NCBI RefSeq assembly: GCF_900659615.1
Contig: NZ_CAACUY010000001.1
Coordinates: 62,001-126,000 of the forward strand
DNA from: Actinomadura fibrosa
GTDB lineage: Bacteria > Actinomycetota > Actinomycetes > Streptosporangiales > Streptosporangiaceae
DNA length: 64,000 nucleotides
Direction: 5' to 3'
The notes under the pieces are model-generated. The model was not told the origin of the DNA. It saw only the letters and a list, made by a program, of their open reading frames with translations, and ran no database searches. This document shows, piece by piece, positions 44,513 through 53,082 of this stretch. Position 1 is the first letter of the stretch. Each line of letters begins with the position of its first letter. The translations under genes were made by a program, and so were the position numbers.

Positions 44513-45769
44513 TCAGGAGCCGACCGTCTCCACCGCCTTCAGCGCGATATCGGTGCGGTGGTGGGCGCCGCGGAGCCCGATCCTGCCGACCGCCTCGTAG
44601 GCGGCGGCACGGGCGGCCGCGAGGTCCGGGCCCGTCCCGACGACGTCGAGGACCCGGCCGCCACTAGCGATCAGGCGGCCGTCGTCGCCGAGCCCGGTGC
44701 CCGCGTGCAGCACGTACGCGCCGGGCACCCGCGCGGCCTCGTCCAGCCCGGTGATCTCGTCGCCCTTGACCGGCGCGGCCGGGTAGCCCTCGGCCGCGAC
44801 CACCACCGTCACGGCGGCGCCCGGCTCCCAGGACGGCTGGAACGCCGGGTCGAGCCCGCCGATCGCGCACGACTGGAGGAGCCGCCCGAGCGGGGTGGCC
44901 AGCCGGTCCAGCACGACCTGGACCTCCGGGTCGCCGAACCGCGCGTTGAACTCGATCACCTTGACGCCCCCGGCCGTCAGCGCCAGGCCCGCGTACAGGA
45001 CGCCCACGTACGGGGTCTGGCGGCGGCGCAGCTCGTCCACGGTCGGCTGGACGACGGTCGACATGATCTCCTCGACCAGGCCCGGCGGCGCCCACGGCAG
45101 CGGCGTGTAGGCGCCCATCCCGCCGGTGTTCGGGCCCTCGTCGCCGTCGTGCGCGCGCTTGAAGTCCTGCGCGGGCAGCAGCGGCACCGCGTGCTCGCCG
45201 TCGCACAGCGCGAACAGCGACACCTCGGGCCCGTCGAGGTACTCCTCGATGACGACCCGGTCGCAGGCGGCGGCGTGCGCGAGGGCCGCGGCGCGGTCCC
45301 CGGTGACGACGACGCCCTTGCCGGCCGCCAGCCCGTCGTCCTTCACGACGTAGGGCGGGCCGAACGCGTCGAGCGCCTCCTCGGCCTGCCCGTCGTTCTC
45401 GCACACCCGGGACGCCGCCGTCGGCACCCCGGCCGCCTCCATGACCTCCTTGGCGAACGCCTTGGAGCCCTCGATGCGGGCGGCGGCGCGGTCGGGCCCG
45501 AAGCACGGGATGCCCGCCGACCGGACGGCGTCGCCGACCCCCGCCATCAGCACCGCCTCCGGGCCCACCACGACCAGGTCGATCCCGAGCCGCGCGGCGA
45601 GCTCGGTCACCGCCGTCGGATCGAGCGGATCGAGGTGGTGGTTGTCCGCGATCTCGGCCGTGCCCGGGTTTCCCGGGGCGCAGTGAAGGGCGGTGACGAC
45701 GGGGTCGCGGTGCAGGGCGCGGGCGAGCGCGTGCTCGCGGCCACCCGATCCAAGGACGAGTACTCGCAC
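44513..45769 (-). CDS. purD: Phosphoribosylamine-glycine ligase (GAR synthetase)
   Basis: The 418-residue enzyme begins with the Rossmann-like LVLGSGGREHALARAL. It has the ATP-grasp core with PYVVKDDGLAAGKGVVV and the catalytic segment GVLYAGLALTAGGVKVIEFNARFGDPE. It ligates glycine to phosphoribosylamine, an early step of IMP synthesis. It is not joined to other purine genes here. Its start faces the corA leader region across about 200 bp. Confidence 0.96.
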   Translation of the reverse strand: MRVLVLGSGGREHALARALHRDPVVTALHCAPGNPGTAEIADNHHLDPLDPTAVTELAARLGIDLVVVGPEAVLMAGVGDAVRSAGIPCFGPDRAAARIEGSKAFAKEVMEAAGVPTAASRVCENDGQAEEALDAFGPPYVVKDDGLAAGKGVVVTGDRAAALAHAAACDRVVIEEYLDGPEVSLFALCDGEHAVPLLPAQDFKRAHDGDEGPNTGGMGAYTPLPWAPPGLVEEIMSTVVQPTVDELRRRQTPYVGVLYAGLALTAGGVKVIEFNARFGDPEVQVVLDRLATPLGRLLQSCAIGGLDPAFQPSWEPGAAVTVVVAAEGYPAAPVKGDEITGLDEAARVPGAYVLHAGTGLGDDGRLIASGGRVLDVVGTGPDLAAARAAAYEAVGRIGLRGAHHRTDIALKAVETVGS

Positions 45770-45910
45770 GTCACGCGAGCTTAGTGGGAGCGGGCCGGGC
45801 GCGGCGCCCGGACCGCGGGTCCCGGCCGCCGCCGCGCCCGCGTGAGGCCGCCGTCACACCGGTCACGGGTGAACCCGGGCATTGTTCCCGGCGTCCTAGA
45901 TATCGGCTGG

Positions 45911-45960
45911 TAGGCTCGGACGGGCTTGACGGCCTGTCGTCTAGTGCGTGGAAGGAGGTG
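45911..45960 (+). promoter_or_regulatory. Possible promoter and strong ribosome-binding site of the corA leader
   Basis: TAGGCT at 45911-45916 fits a loose actinobacterial -10 box. AAGGAGG (45952-45958), eight bases before the ATG at 45967, is one of the best ribosome-binding sites in the window. The promoter assignment is weak; the ribosome-binding site is clear. Confidence 0.4.
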
Positions 45961-45966
45961 GTCGGG

Positions 45967-46083
45967 ATGAGTCCTGGTGATACTTGCAGTTCGCCGGAGA
46001 ACCCTCACAGTCCGGACTGGACTGTTCATCCGTCCGCCTCCATCTGGCAGCCGGCCGTCGCTCTCGCGCGCTCCCCTCGCTGA
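45967..46083 (+). CDS. Putative 38-residue leader peptide upstream of corA
   Basis: An ATG with a near-perfect ribosome-binding site opens a 38-codon frame ending at TGA 46081-46083, 53 bases before the corA start. The peptide has seven Pro and two Trp and starts MSPGDTCSSPENPHSPDW. It has no signal or membrane helix. A 14-bp GC palindrome follows 15 bases after its stop. Proline-rich leader peptides (MgtL, CorL) control magnesium transporter genes in enteric bacteria by coupling translation to attenuation. The same logic here is an inference from layout, not homology. It could instead be an independent small protein. Confidence 0.5.
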   Translation: MSPGDTCSSPENPHSPDWTVHPSASIWQPAVALARSPR

Positions 46084-46098
46084 CGCCTGGGTCGAGCG

Positions 46099-46112
46099 CG
46101 CACGCGCGTGCG
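46099..46112 (+). promoter_or_regulatory. GC palindrome between leader peptide and corA
   Basis: CGCACGCGCGTGCG is a perfect 14-bp palindrome lying between the leader stop and the corA ribosome-binding site (AGGAG at 46126-46130). It could act as an attenuator or anti-terminator arm controlled by ribosomes on the leader. Confidence 0.45.
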
Positions 46113-46136
46113 TGGCCGGCGGGTTAGGAGCACTCC

Positions 46137-47228
46137 ATGGCCATGACACGAGTCCGCCCGGGCCGCGCCCTCTTCAAGACCCGCGGCCGCCCGCACGGCG
46201 TCCCGCGGCAGGGCCGCGACCGCGACTCCTCCGTCATCGACTGGGCCGCCTACATCGACGGGCACCGGGTCTCCACCGGTACGGTCGCCGACGCCGTCCG
46301 CCTGATCCGGGACGGCGAGCTCACCCGCACCGGCGACAGCGCCGGCTTCGTCTGGGTGGGCCTCCACGAACCGTCCGCGACCGAGCTCGCCGAACTGGCC
46401 GAGGTCTTCGGGCTGCACCCGCTCGCCGTCGAGGACGCGATCCACGCCCACCAGCGGCCCAAGCTGGAACGGTACGACGACGTCCACTTCGTCGTGATGA
46501 AGACCGTCGGCTACGTCGCGAGCGGCACGGGCGGCGCCGAGGTCGTCGAGACCGGCGAGATCATGATCTTCTGCGGGCCCGACTTCGTCGTCACCGTCCG
46601 GCACGGCGCCCACGGCGCGCTCGGCCCCGTCCGGCGGCAGCTCGAAGCCGACCCCGGCCGCCTCGCCATGGGACCCGCGGCCGTCCTGCACGCCGTCGCC
46701 GACCGCGTCGTGGACGGGTACGTGTGCGTCGCCGACGCCGTCCAGGAGGACATCGACGAGGTCGAGGAGGCCGTCTTCTCGCCGGAGCGCACCGACGAGT
46801 CACGCCGCATCTACCGCCTCAAGCGCGAGGTCATCCAGCTCAAGCGCGCCGTCGGGCCGCTCGCGGGCCCGCTCCGCAACCTGTCCGGCCGCCGGTTCGT
46901 CCCCGCCGAGATCAGGGAGTACCTGCGCGACGTCGAGGACCACCTCACCCGCGTCCGCGAGCAGGTCGAGTCCTACGACGAGCTGCTCAACCCGATCCTC
47001 CAGGCCCACATGACCCAGGTGACGGTCGCCGACAACCAGGACATGCGCAAGATCTCCGCCTGGGGCGCGATCTTCATGGTGCCGACCGCGATCGCCGGGG
47101 TCTACGGCATGAACTTCGACTTCATGCCCGAGACCCGCTGGCACTACGGCTACCCGATGATCCTCGTCGTCATCGCCCTGTCCTGCCTGTCCCTCTACCG
47201 AGGCTTCCGCCGCAACGGCTGGTTGTAG
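46137..47228 (+). CDS. corA: CorA-family magnesium/divalent cation channel
   Basis: AGGAG lies six bases before the ATG. The 363-residue protein has the cytoplasmic alpha/beta funnel domain and a long helical stalk (QEDIDEVEEAVFSPERTDESRR onward in segments). Two C-terminal membrane helices follow, with the hallmark YGMNF (about residues 324-328) at the end of the first. The first ~30 residues are basic and probably disordered. CorA channels admit Mg2+, and sometimes Co2+ or Ni2+, when cytoplasmic Mg2+ is low. The preceding leader peptide suggests regulated expression. Confidence 0.94.
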   Translation: MAMTRVRPGRALFKTRGRPHGVPRQGRDRDSSVIDWAAYIDGHRVSTGTVADAVRLIRDGELTRTGDSAGFVWVGLHEPSATELAELAEVFGLHPLAVEDAIHAHQRPKLERYDDVHFVVMKTVGYVASGTGGAEVVETGEIMIFCGPDFVVTVRHGAHGALGPVRRQLEADPGRLAMGPAAVLHAVADRVVDGYVCVADAVQEDIDEVEEAVFSPERTDESRRIYRLKREVIQLKRAVGPLAGPLRNLSGRRFVPAEIREYLRDVEDHLTRVREQVESYDELLNPILQAHMTQVTVADNQDMRKISAWGAIFMVPTAIAGVYGMNFDFMPETRWHYGYPMILVVIALSCLSLYRGFRRNGWL

Positions 47229-47231
47229 TTA

Positions 47232-47306
47232 ATGCAATCCCGGCCCAGGCCGCTCGCCTGGCGGCTGTACTCATGCAATCCCGGCCCAGGCGCTCGCCTG
47301 GCGGCT
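47232..47306 (+). repeat. Tandem pair of ~35-bp hairpin repeats after corA
   Basis: ATGCAATCCCGGCCCAGGC followed by CGCTCGCCTGGCGGCT occurs at 47232-47266 and again at 47273-47306, with one base missing. Each copy contains a CCAGGC...GCCTGG stem. They directly follow the corA stop and may be duplicated terminators. Confidence 0.8.
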
Positions 47307-47354
47307 CGCACCTGACCGCGCTTGGGCGAGCGCTGCATCGCTTCGCGATCTTCC

Positions 47355-47388
47355 CGGTGGGGGCTCGCCTTCGGCTTCGCCCCCACCG
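47355..47388. terminator. Strong terminator hairpin downstream of corA
   Basis: CGGTGGGGGC and GCCCCCACCG form a perfect 10-bp stem, with a further GCC-TTC-GGC stem in the loop. It lies between the convergent corA and GDPD genes. Confidence 0.7.
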
Positions 47389-47405
47389 CTCAGTTAACGC
47401 GCTCG

Positions 47406-47515
47406 CGTGCGTGGCTGAGGTCCCCGTGCGTGGTTTTGTGCCCCGTGCGTGGCCTAGACCTCGTGTGTGGCTTAGAGCCCGTGCGTGGCTTAGAGCACGT
47501 GTGTGGCTGGGAGGC
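47406..47515. repeat. Six-copy 18-19 bp minisatellite at the 3' end of the GDPD gene
   Basis: Units starting CGTGCGTGG or CGTGTGTGG begin at 47406, 47425, 47444, 47462, 47480 and 47498. The best-conserved unit reads CGTGCGTGGCTTAGAGCC. On the minus strand each such unit contains a TAA, and the GDPD stop codon lies inside one, so the repeat supplies the gene's end. There are no spacers, so this is not CRISPR. Confidence 0.85.
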
Positions 47516-48425
47516 CTTGCGGGCGTGGGTTTGTGGGTTCTGGCAGGGGGAGGCCTTGCTCGGTCATTACTCGGCGGAGGCGGTCGGGATAGTCGGTCAC
47601 GATCGCGTCCACGCCGTACTTGATGAGGCGGGACATGTCCTCCGGCTCGTTCACCGTCCACACGACGACCGGGAGCGCGAACGCGTGCGCGTCGTCCACG
47701 AGGCCGGGCGTGACGAGCGCGTGCTCGGGCGACAGGGCGGTGGCGCCGGCCGCGAGCGCCGCGCGGACCGGGTCGTCCGGTGGCGCGCCGGCGAGCCACG
47801 CCGTGCCCGGGACGAGCGTCTTGCGTTCCAGCAGCGCCACGCGGCCGAGGCCCGGGTCGCGCCTGCGGACCTCGGTGAGGACGCGCCAGTCGAAGCCGAG
47901 GAGGCGGCTGCGTCCCGTGAGCCCGGCGGCGGCGAGGACGTCCGCGACGGCGGAGGTGAAGCGCGCGACCTCGGCGTCCGGCCAGCTCGGGTCGGTCTTC
48001 AGCTCGACGGCCAGCCGGACCCCCGCGGGGCCGAGCAGGTCGCACGCCTCGGCCAGCGTCGGGATCCCGGTGCCGGGGAGCGGCACCTGCGTCGCCGCGA
48101 ACGCGTCGCCCGGCCGCCGGACGCCCGCGTCGACCGTCCTGAGCTGCGCGAGCGTCAGCCCCCTGATCGCCTTGCCGACGTAGGGGAACGCCGGATCGCC
48201 CGGGTGCGCCGGTCCCGTGTCGGTCAGCGTCACCGCCGACAGCACCTGGTCGTGGCCGAGGACGACCACGCCGTCGGCGCTCAGCCCCACGTCCAGCTCG
48301 ATCGCGTCGACGCCCAGTTCGAGAGCGTGCGCGAAACCGGGCAGCGTGTTCTCCGGACGGAGTCCCCGCGCTCCCCGATGGCCGTGCACCTCGACGGTCC
48401 CCCCGGTGGATGGCACGGCACGCAC
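47490..48425 (-). CDS. Glycerophosphodiester phosphodiesterase family protein
   Basis: The GTG at 48425 gives 311 residues; another GTG three codons later is possible. The TIM-barrel catalytic residues are seen in HGHRGARGLRPENT, then ELDVGLSADGVVVLGHD. Substrate-side strands are RLAVELKTD and VVWTVNEPEDMSRLI. The enzyme hydrolyses glycerophosphodiesters to glycerol-3-phosphate and an alcohol. There is no signal peptide, so it is cytoplasmic. The last residues (PATHVL) are encoded by the minisatellite. Confidence 0.9.
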   Translation of the reverse strand: MRAVPSTGGTVEVHGHRGARGLRPENTLPGFAHALELGVDAIELDVGLSADGVVVLGHDQVLSAVTLTDTGPAHPGDPAFPYVGKAIRGLTLAQLRTVDAGVRRPGDAFAATQVPLPGTGIPTLAEACDLLGPAGVRLAVELKTDPSWPDAEVARFTSAVADVLAAAGLTGRSRLLGFDWRVLTEVRRRDPGLGRVALLERKTLVPGTAWLAGAPPDDPVRAALAAGATALSPEHALVTPGLVDDAHAFALPVVVWTVNEPEDMSRLIKYGVDAIVTDYPDRLRRVMTEQGLPLPEPTNPRPQGLPATHVL

Positions 48426-48513
48426 GCTACAGCGGGTGACCGAACGCGCGGTGGACGATCGGTGAGATCGGTCGAAACGCCCGTTGGCGCGACCCGGCCG
48501 CCGGGCGGGGCCG

Positions 48514-49797
48514 TCAGATCAGCGAGCGCAGCGACAGGGTCTGGTCGCGGCCCGGGCCGACGCCGATCGCGGAGATCTGCGCCCCGGACATGTCCTCCAG
48601 CGACCGCACGTACGCCTGCGCGTTCTTCGGCAGGTCGTCGAACGACTTGGCGCCGGTGATGTCCTCCTGCCAGCCGTCCAGGTACTCCAGGACGGGCTTG
48701 GCGTGGTGGAACTCCGTCTGCGTGGTGGGCATCTCGTCGACCCGCCGGCCGTCGATCTCGTAGGCGACGCAGACCGGGACCCGCTCCAGGCCGGACAGCA
48801 CGTCCAGCTTGGTGAGGAAGTAGTCGGTGATGCCGTTCACGCGGGTCGCGTACCGGGCGATCACGGCGTCGAACCAGCCGCAGCGGCGGTCTCGGCCGGT
48901 CGTGACGCCGTACTCCCCGCCGGTCTTGCGCAGGAACTCGCCCCACTCGTCCAGCAGCTCGGTGGGGAACGGTCCCGAGCCGACGCGGGTCGTGTACGCC
49001 TTGAGGATGCCGATCACGCGGTTGATCTTCGTGGGGCCGACGCCGGAGCCCGCGCACGCGCCGCCCGCCGTCGGGGACGAGGACGTGACGAACGGGTAGG
49101 TGCCGTGGTCGATGTCCAGGAGCGTGCCCTGGGCGCCCTCCAGCAGCACGACCTTGCCCTCGTCCAGCGCCTTGTTCAGCACGAGCGTGGTGTCGGCGAC
49201 GAACGGCTTGAGGCGCTCGCCGTAGGCCAGGTACTCCTGGACGATCGGGCCGGTCTCGATCCGGCGCCGGTTGTAGACCTTCGTCAGGACCTGGTTCTTC
49301 TCGCGCAGCGACAGGTCGAGCTTCTGGGTCAGGATGTTCGGGTCGAACAGGTCCTGGACGCGGACGCCCATCCGGTTGATCTTGTCGGCGTAGGCGGGGC
49401 CGATGCCGCGGCCGGTGGTGCCGATCCGGGCCTTGCCGAGGTAGCGCTCGGTGACCTTGTCCAGCGCCCGGTGGTGGGGCATGATCAGGTGCGCGTTCGC
49501 CGAGATCAGCAGCCGCTCGCAGCCGATGCCGCGGTCCCGCAGGCCGTCGATCTCCTGGAGCAGCACGGCCGGGTCGATCACCACGCCGTTGCCGATCACC
49601 GGGACGGCGTCGGGGGAGAGCACCCCGGACGGCAGCAGGTGCAGCGCGTAGCTCTTGTCGCCGATGACCACCGTGTGGCCGGCGTTGTTGCCACCCTGGT
49701 AGCGGACGACGTAGTCGACGTCGCCGCCCAGCAGGTCGGTGGCCTTGCCCTTGCCCTCATCTCCCCATTGGGCTCCGACAAGAACGATGGCCGGCAT
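48514..49797 (-). CDS. purA: Adenylosuccinate synthetase
   Basis: The 427-residue enzyme begins [20 protein letters not shown], with the GTP-binding GDEGKGK loop. Further conserved segments are [49 protein letters not shown] and LTKLDVLSG. It makes adenylosuccinate from IMP, aspartate and GTP; PurB (40.1 kb) then releases AMP. AAGGAA near the start serves as ribosome-binding site. A hairpin lies in the 5' leader (49820-49853). Confidence 0.97.
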   Translation of the reverse strand: MPAIVLVGAQWGDEGKGKATDLLGGDVDYVVRYQGGNNAGHTVVIGDKSYALHLLPSGVLSPDAVPVIGNGVVIDPAVLLQEIDGLRDRGIGCERLLISANAHLIMPHHRALDKVTERYLGKARIGTTGRGIGPAYADKINRMGVRVQDLFDPNILTQKLDLSLREKNQVLTKVYNRRRIETGPIVQEYLAYGERLKPFVADTTLVLNKALDEGKVVLLEGAQGTLLDIDHGTYPFVTSSSPTAGGACAGSGVGPTKINRVIGILKAYTTRVGSGPFPTELLDEWGEFLRKTGGEYGVTTGRDRRCGWFDAVIARYATRVNGITDYFLTKLDVLSGLERVPVCVAYEIDGRRVDEMPTTQTEFHHAKPVLEYLDGWQEDITGAKSFDDLPKNAQAYVRSLEDMSGAQISAIGVGPGRDQTLSLRSLI

Positions 49798-49819
49798 GCC
49801 GCTTTCCTTCCCACGACGA

Positions 49820-49853
49820 AGGCCCCGGTCGCAGCAAGCGCGCGAAGGGGCCT
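49820..49853 (-). promoter_or_regulatory. Hairpin in the purA leader
   Basis: AGGCCCC (49820-49826) and GGGGCCT (49847-49853) form a 7-bp stem about 22 bases before the purA ATG on the minus strand. The loop has secondary GCGC pairing. It might be an attenuator, or the terminator of an upstream transcript; no U-tract follows. Confidence 0.4.
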
Positions 49854-50015
49854 CTTGCGATCAAATCGTACCCGTACCCGGACGGTGCAGAAACCGCACC
49901 TCACCGGCCCGGTCCCGGTCCGGTTCCGAGCCGGTGACGTGAAGGTGGCGAAGGTACCAGAGCGGCGGGAGAGGCGCCGCCCGTCCGGATGCCGCCCGAC
50001 CGGACACGGGCGCGA

Positions 50016-50426
50016 TCAGCCCGCCAGCGCCTCGGCGGCCTCGGTGCTGCTGTCGCGGAGGAAGGCCTTGCAGCGCTCCGCCTCGTGCTCCTCGCCGATG
50101 GCCGCGGCGGCGCGTCCGAGGGCGTGGAGGGCGCGCAGGAACCCGCGGTTGGCCTCGTGCTCCCAGGGGATCGGGCCCTGGCCCTTCCAGCCGGCGCGGC
50201 GGAGCTGGTCGAGCCCCCGGTGGTAGCCGGTGCGCGCGAACGCGTAGGAGTCGATGACGCTCCCCTTCGCGAAGGCGCGGTCGGCCAGCTCGGCCCACGC
50301 GCCCGGGTAGTCCGGGTGGCGCGCGGCCACCTCGAACGGGTCGACGCCGTTCTCCAGGGCCTCGCGGGCCTCCGCGTTGTCCGGCAGTTCGGTCGGAGGG
50401 GGGCCGCCGAGCAGGTTCTGGGTCAT
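50016..50426 (-). CDS. DUF3151 family protein
   Basis: The ATG at 50426 (another at 50435) gives 136 residues opening MTQNLLGGPPPTELP, the typical start of actinobacterial DUF3151 proteins. The rest is a helical TPR-like fold (YPGAWAELADRAFAKGSVIDSYAFARTGYHRGL in pieces) with no catalytic motif. Its function is unknown. It is a common neighbour of purA in actinobacteria, which suggests conserved co-location rather than a defined pathway role. Confidence 0.87.
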   Translation of the reverse strand: MTQNLLGGPPPTELPDNAEAREALENGVDPFEVAARHPDYPGAWAELADRAFAKGSVIDSYAFARTGYHRGLDQLRRAGWKGQGPIPWEHEANRGFLRALHALGRAAAAIGEEHEAERCKAFLRDSSTEAAEALAG

Positions 50427-50498
50427 GCGGCACATCGTAAGTCGCCGCCGCCCGCCCGCATCAACCCGGGTGGCGCGCCGTTCCGGAACCCTGGCCGG

Positions 50499-51086
50499 TC
50501 AGGCGGGCGCGGGCATGGGGAGCGGGAGCCGGAAGTGGGCGGCGCCGTCCGCGCTGGACGAGCGGACCGCGGGCCAGTTGCTGCGGATCGCGAGGATCGC
50601 CTCCCGGTTGCCGAGGATGACGTCCGCGTCGAACTCGGTGACGCCGCGCCGTCCGGCCAGCTCCGCGAGGTAGGCGACCAGGCGGCTGCCGAGGCCGCGG
50701 CGCTGCCACGGGTCGGCGATCAGCACGGCGATGTCCGCGCGCGCCGGGCGCCGCACGTCCCGGATGTACTCGGCGACGCCGATGACCTCCCCGGCCAGCA
50801 GCGCGACCAGGGCCTCGCGGTCCCAGTGGTCGAGGTTCTCCAGCGTGCCGACCCAGTGGTCGGGCAGCCGCGGGGTCCCGGAGAAGAACCGCGTGTAGAG
50901 GCTCGCCTTGGACAGGTGCTCCGCCATCCGGCCGAGCCGCTCGCGGTCGGTGACGCCGTACGGGCGGATCCGTACGTCCTCCAGCGCGGGCGGCCTCGGC
51001 GTCCCGGACGCGGAGGGCGGCGGCTCCCCCGTCCGGGCGAGGGCGGCGGCAATGTGGGCCACGCTGCGCACATCGAGTTGCTTCAT
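50499..51086 (-). CDS. GNAT-family N-acetyltransferase
   Basis: The ATG at 51086 gives 195 residues; an in-frame ATG lies at 51095. The GNAT core has ALVALLAGEVIGVAEYIRD and the acetyl-CoA loop ADPWQRRGLGSRLVAYLAEL, followed by a FDADVILGNREAI segment. About 45 N-terminal residues precede the domain. The substrate is unknown. A 12-bp inverted repeat overlaps the start codon and resembles a site in front of the HxlR regulator gene just upstream, so repression by that regulator is likely. Confidence 0.82.
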   Translation of the reverse strand: MKQLDVRSVAHIAAALARTGEPPPSASGTPRPPALEDVRIRPYGVTDRERLGRMAEHLSKASLYTRFFSGTPRLPDHWVGTLENLDHWDREALVALLAGEVIGVAEYIRDVRRPARADIAVLIADPWQRRGLGSRLVAYLAELAGRRGVTEFDADVILGNREAILAIRSNWPAVRSSSADGAAHFRLPLPMPAPA

Positions 51087-51120
51087 GAAACCCATTGGAC
51101 CGCAACGAGTTTCGTGAAGC
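51080..51120. promoter_or_regulatory. Inverted-repeat operator at the GNAT gene start
   Basis: GCTTCATGAAAC (51080-51091) and GTTTCGTGAAGC (51109-51120) are inverted repeats matching at 11 of 12 bases. The left arm covers the chosen ATG, so a bound repressor would block transcription or initiation. Confidence 0.6.
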
Positions 51121-51178
51121 AACCAACTGGGGATGGCGAGTGCGCGTCCGGATCCGGAAACGCCGGAGGCGCGGGGAA

Positions 51179-51628
51179 TCAGGCCCCAGGGCCGGGGCGG
51201 GGCTCCACGTCCGTGGGCCCGAGCGGCGCGCCGCACGCGTCGCAGGTGAAGCGGTCGGTCAGCGCGCCCGGGCAGCCGCGGTGGCCGACGACGACCGGCG
51301 GGCCGTCCGGGGCGTAGTGCCGGTCGCCCCACATGAGCAGCGTCATCATGGTGGGCCACAGCTCGACGCCCTTGCGGGTGAGCCGGTACTCGTGGCGCTC
51401 GGGCCGCTCCTGGTACGGGACGCGGCGCATGATGCCCTCGTCGCACAGGCGCGTGAGCCGGTCGGTCAGGACGTTGCGGGCCACGCCCAGCACGTCCTGG
51501 AAGTCGTCGAAGCGCCGCACGCCCTCGAAGGCGCTGCGGACGACCAGCATGGTCCAGCGGTCGCCCACGACCTCCAGGGACCGGGCGATCGAGCAGTTCT
51601 GCGACTCGTACGTGCGGGGCAGCGCCAC
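51179..51628 (-). CDS. HxlR-family transcriptional regulator
   Basis: The GTG at 51628 gives 149 residues. The HxlR winged helix carries the conserved Cys in QNCSIARSLEVVGDRWTML and continues with RFDDFQDVLGVARNVLTDRL and RPERHEYRLTRKG. A C-terminal extension has a likely zinc-binding cluster (GHRGCPG, RFTCDACG). A GTTTTGTCATGAAAC sequence 18 bp before the start resembles the arms of the GNAT operator, supporting autoregulation and control of the downstream GNAT gene. Confidence 0.87.
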   Translation of the reverse strand: MALPRTYESQNCSIARSLEVVGDRWTMLVVRSAFEGVRRFDDFQDVLGVARNVLTDRLTRLCDEGIMRRVPYQERPERHEYRLTRKGVELWPTMMTLLMWGDRHYAPDGPPVVVGHRGCPGALTDRFTCDACGAPLGPTDVEPRPGPGA

Positions 51629-51646
51629 GGTCCCGAGACTACCGAA

Positions 51647-51661
51647 GTTTTGTCATGAAAC
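51647..51661. promoter_or_regulatory. Half-site resembling the HxlR operator in front of its own gene
   Basis: GTTTTGTCATGAAAC contains TCATGAAAC, the same core as the left arm of the GNAT operator. It is placed just upstream of the HxlR start. Confidence 0.5.
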
Positions 51662-51721
51662 GTACGGATCGGGGCCCGGGGGACGCCCCGGGCCCCGATC
51701 CAAGGTCGTGCCGGACGGCTC

Positions 51722-52744
<1,023 letters not shown>

Positions 52745-52746
52745 TG

Positions 52747-52899
52747 TCAGCGTCCTTTCATACGCAGCGGTGCCGCCGGGCATCCGGCCGGGCGGTAGCA
52801 CCCGAGCGTCCGCGTACCCGGGAAGGGACCCCTGGTCACGCGGTTCGGGTAGGGCATGCCGTCCACGGTCAGTATCTCGTTGCGGTACTCGCCCACCAC
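52747..52899 (-). CDS. Possible 50-residue protein abutting fbaA
   Basis: A GTG at 52899 (or 52896) opens a frame to TGA at 52747-52749, leaving two bases before the fbaA ATG. Third codon positions are mostly G or C, as in neighbouring genes. The peptide looks folded rather than random: GEYRNEILTVDGMPYPNRV, then RGPFPGTRTLGCYRPAGCPA, with two Cys seven residues apart. No good ribosome-binding site is seen, so it may be leaderless. If real it is translationally coupled to fbaA. I do not recognise the family, although GCYRPAGCPA loosely recalls small zinc-binding motifs. Confidence 0.4.
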   Translation of the reverse strand: MVGEYRNEILTVDGMPYPNRVTRGPFPGTRTLGCYRPAGCPAAPLRMKGR

Positions 52900-53082
52900 G
52901 GAGGGGGCGCCATAGCAGCCGGCTCGTCGTCCGGTGCCCGCCCCCGGAGGGGCGCATGCACGACCAGTATCCCGGATTTCGCGCGACTGGCCAGCCTCGG
53001 ACCCGGCGCCGGCGGCGCTGAAAACGCGCGGCAGGTCCCGTTTCCCCACTATTCGGAGCGTCGGTGCAGGTACGCTCGCAGT
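52900..53082. other. Divergent spacer between the fbaA unit and the DedA gene
   Basis: The 183 bp probably hold promoters for both sides. AT-richer stretches occur near 53040-53060. I find no hairpin or further gene. Confidence 0.35.

Noticed and set aside
47406-47515. CRISPR-like array
   Set aside because: Units are directly tandem without unique spacers, only 18-19 bp, and no cas genes are present.
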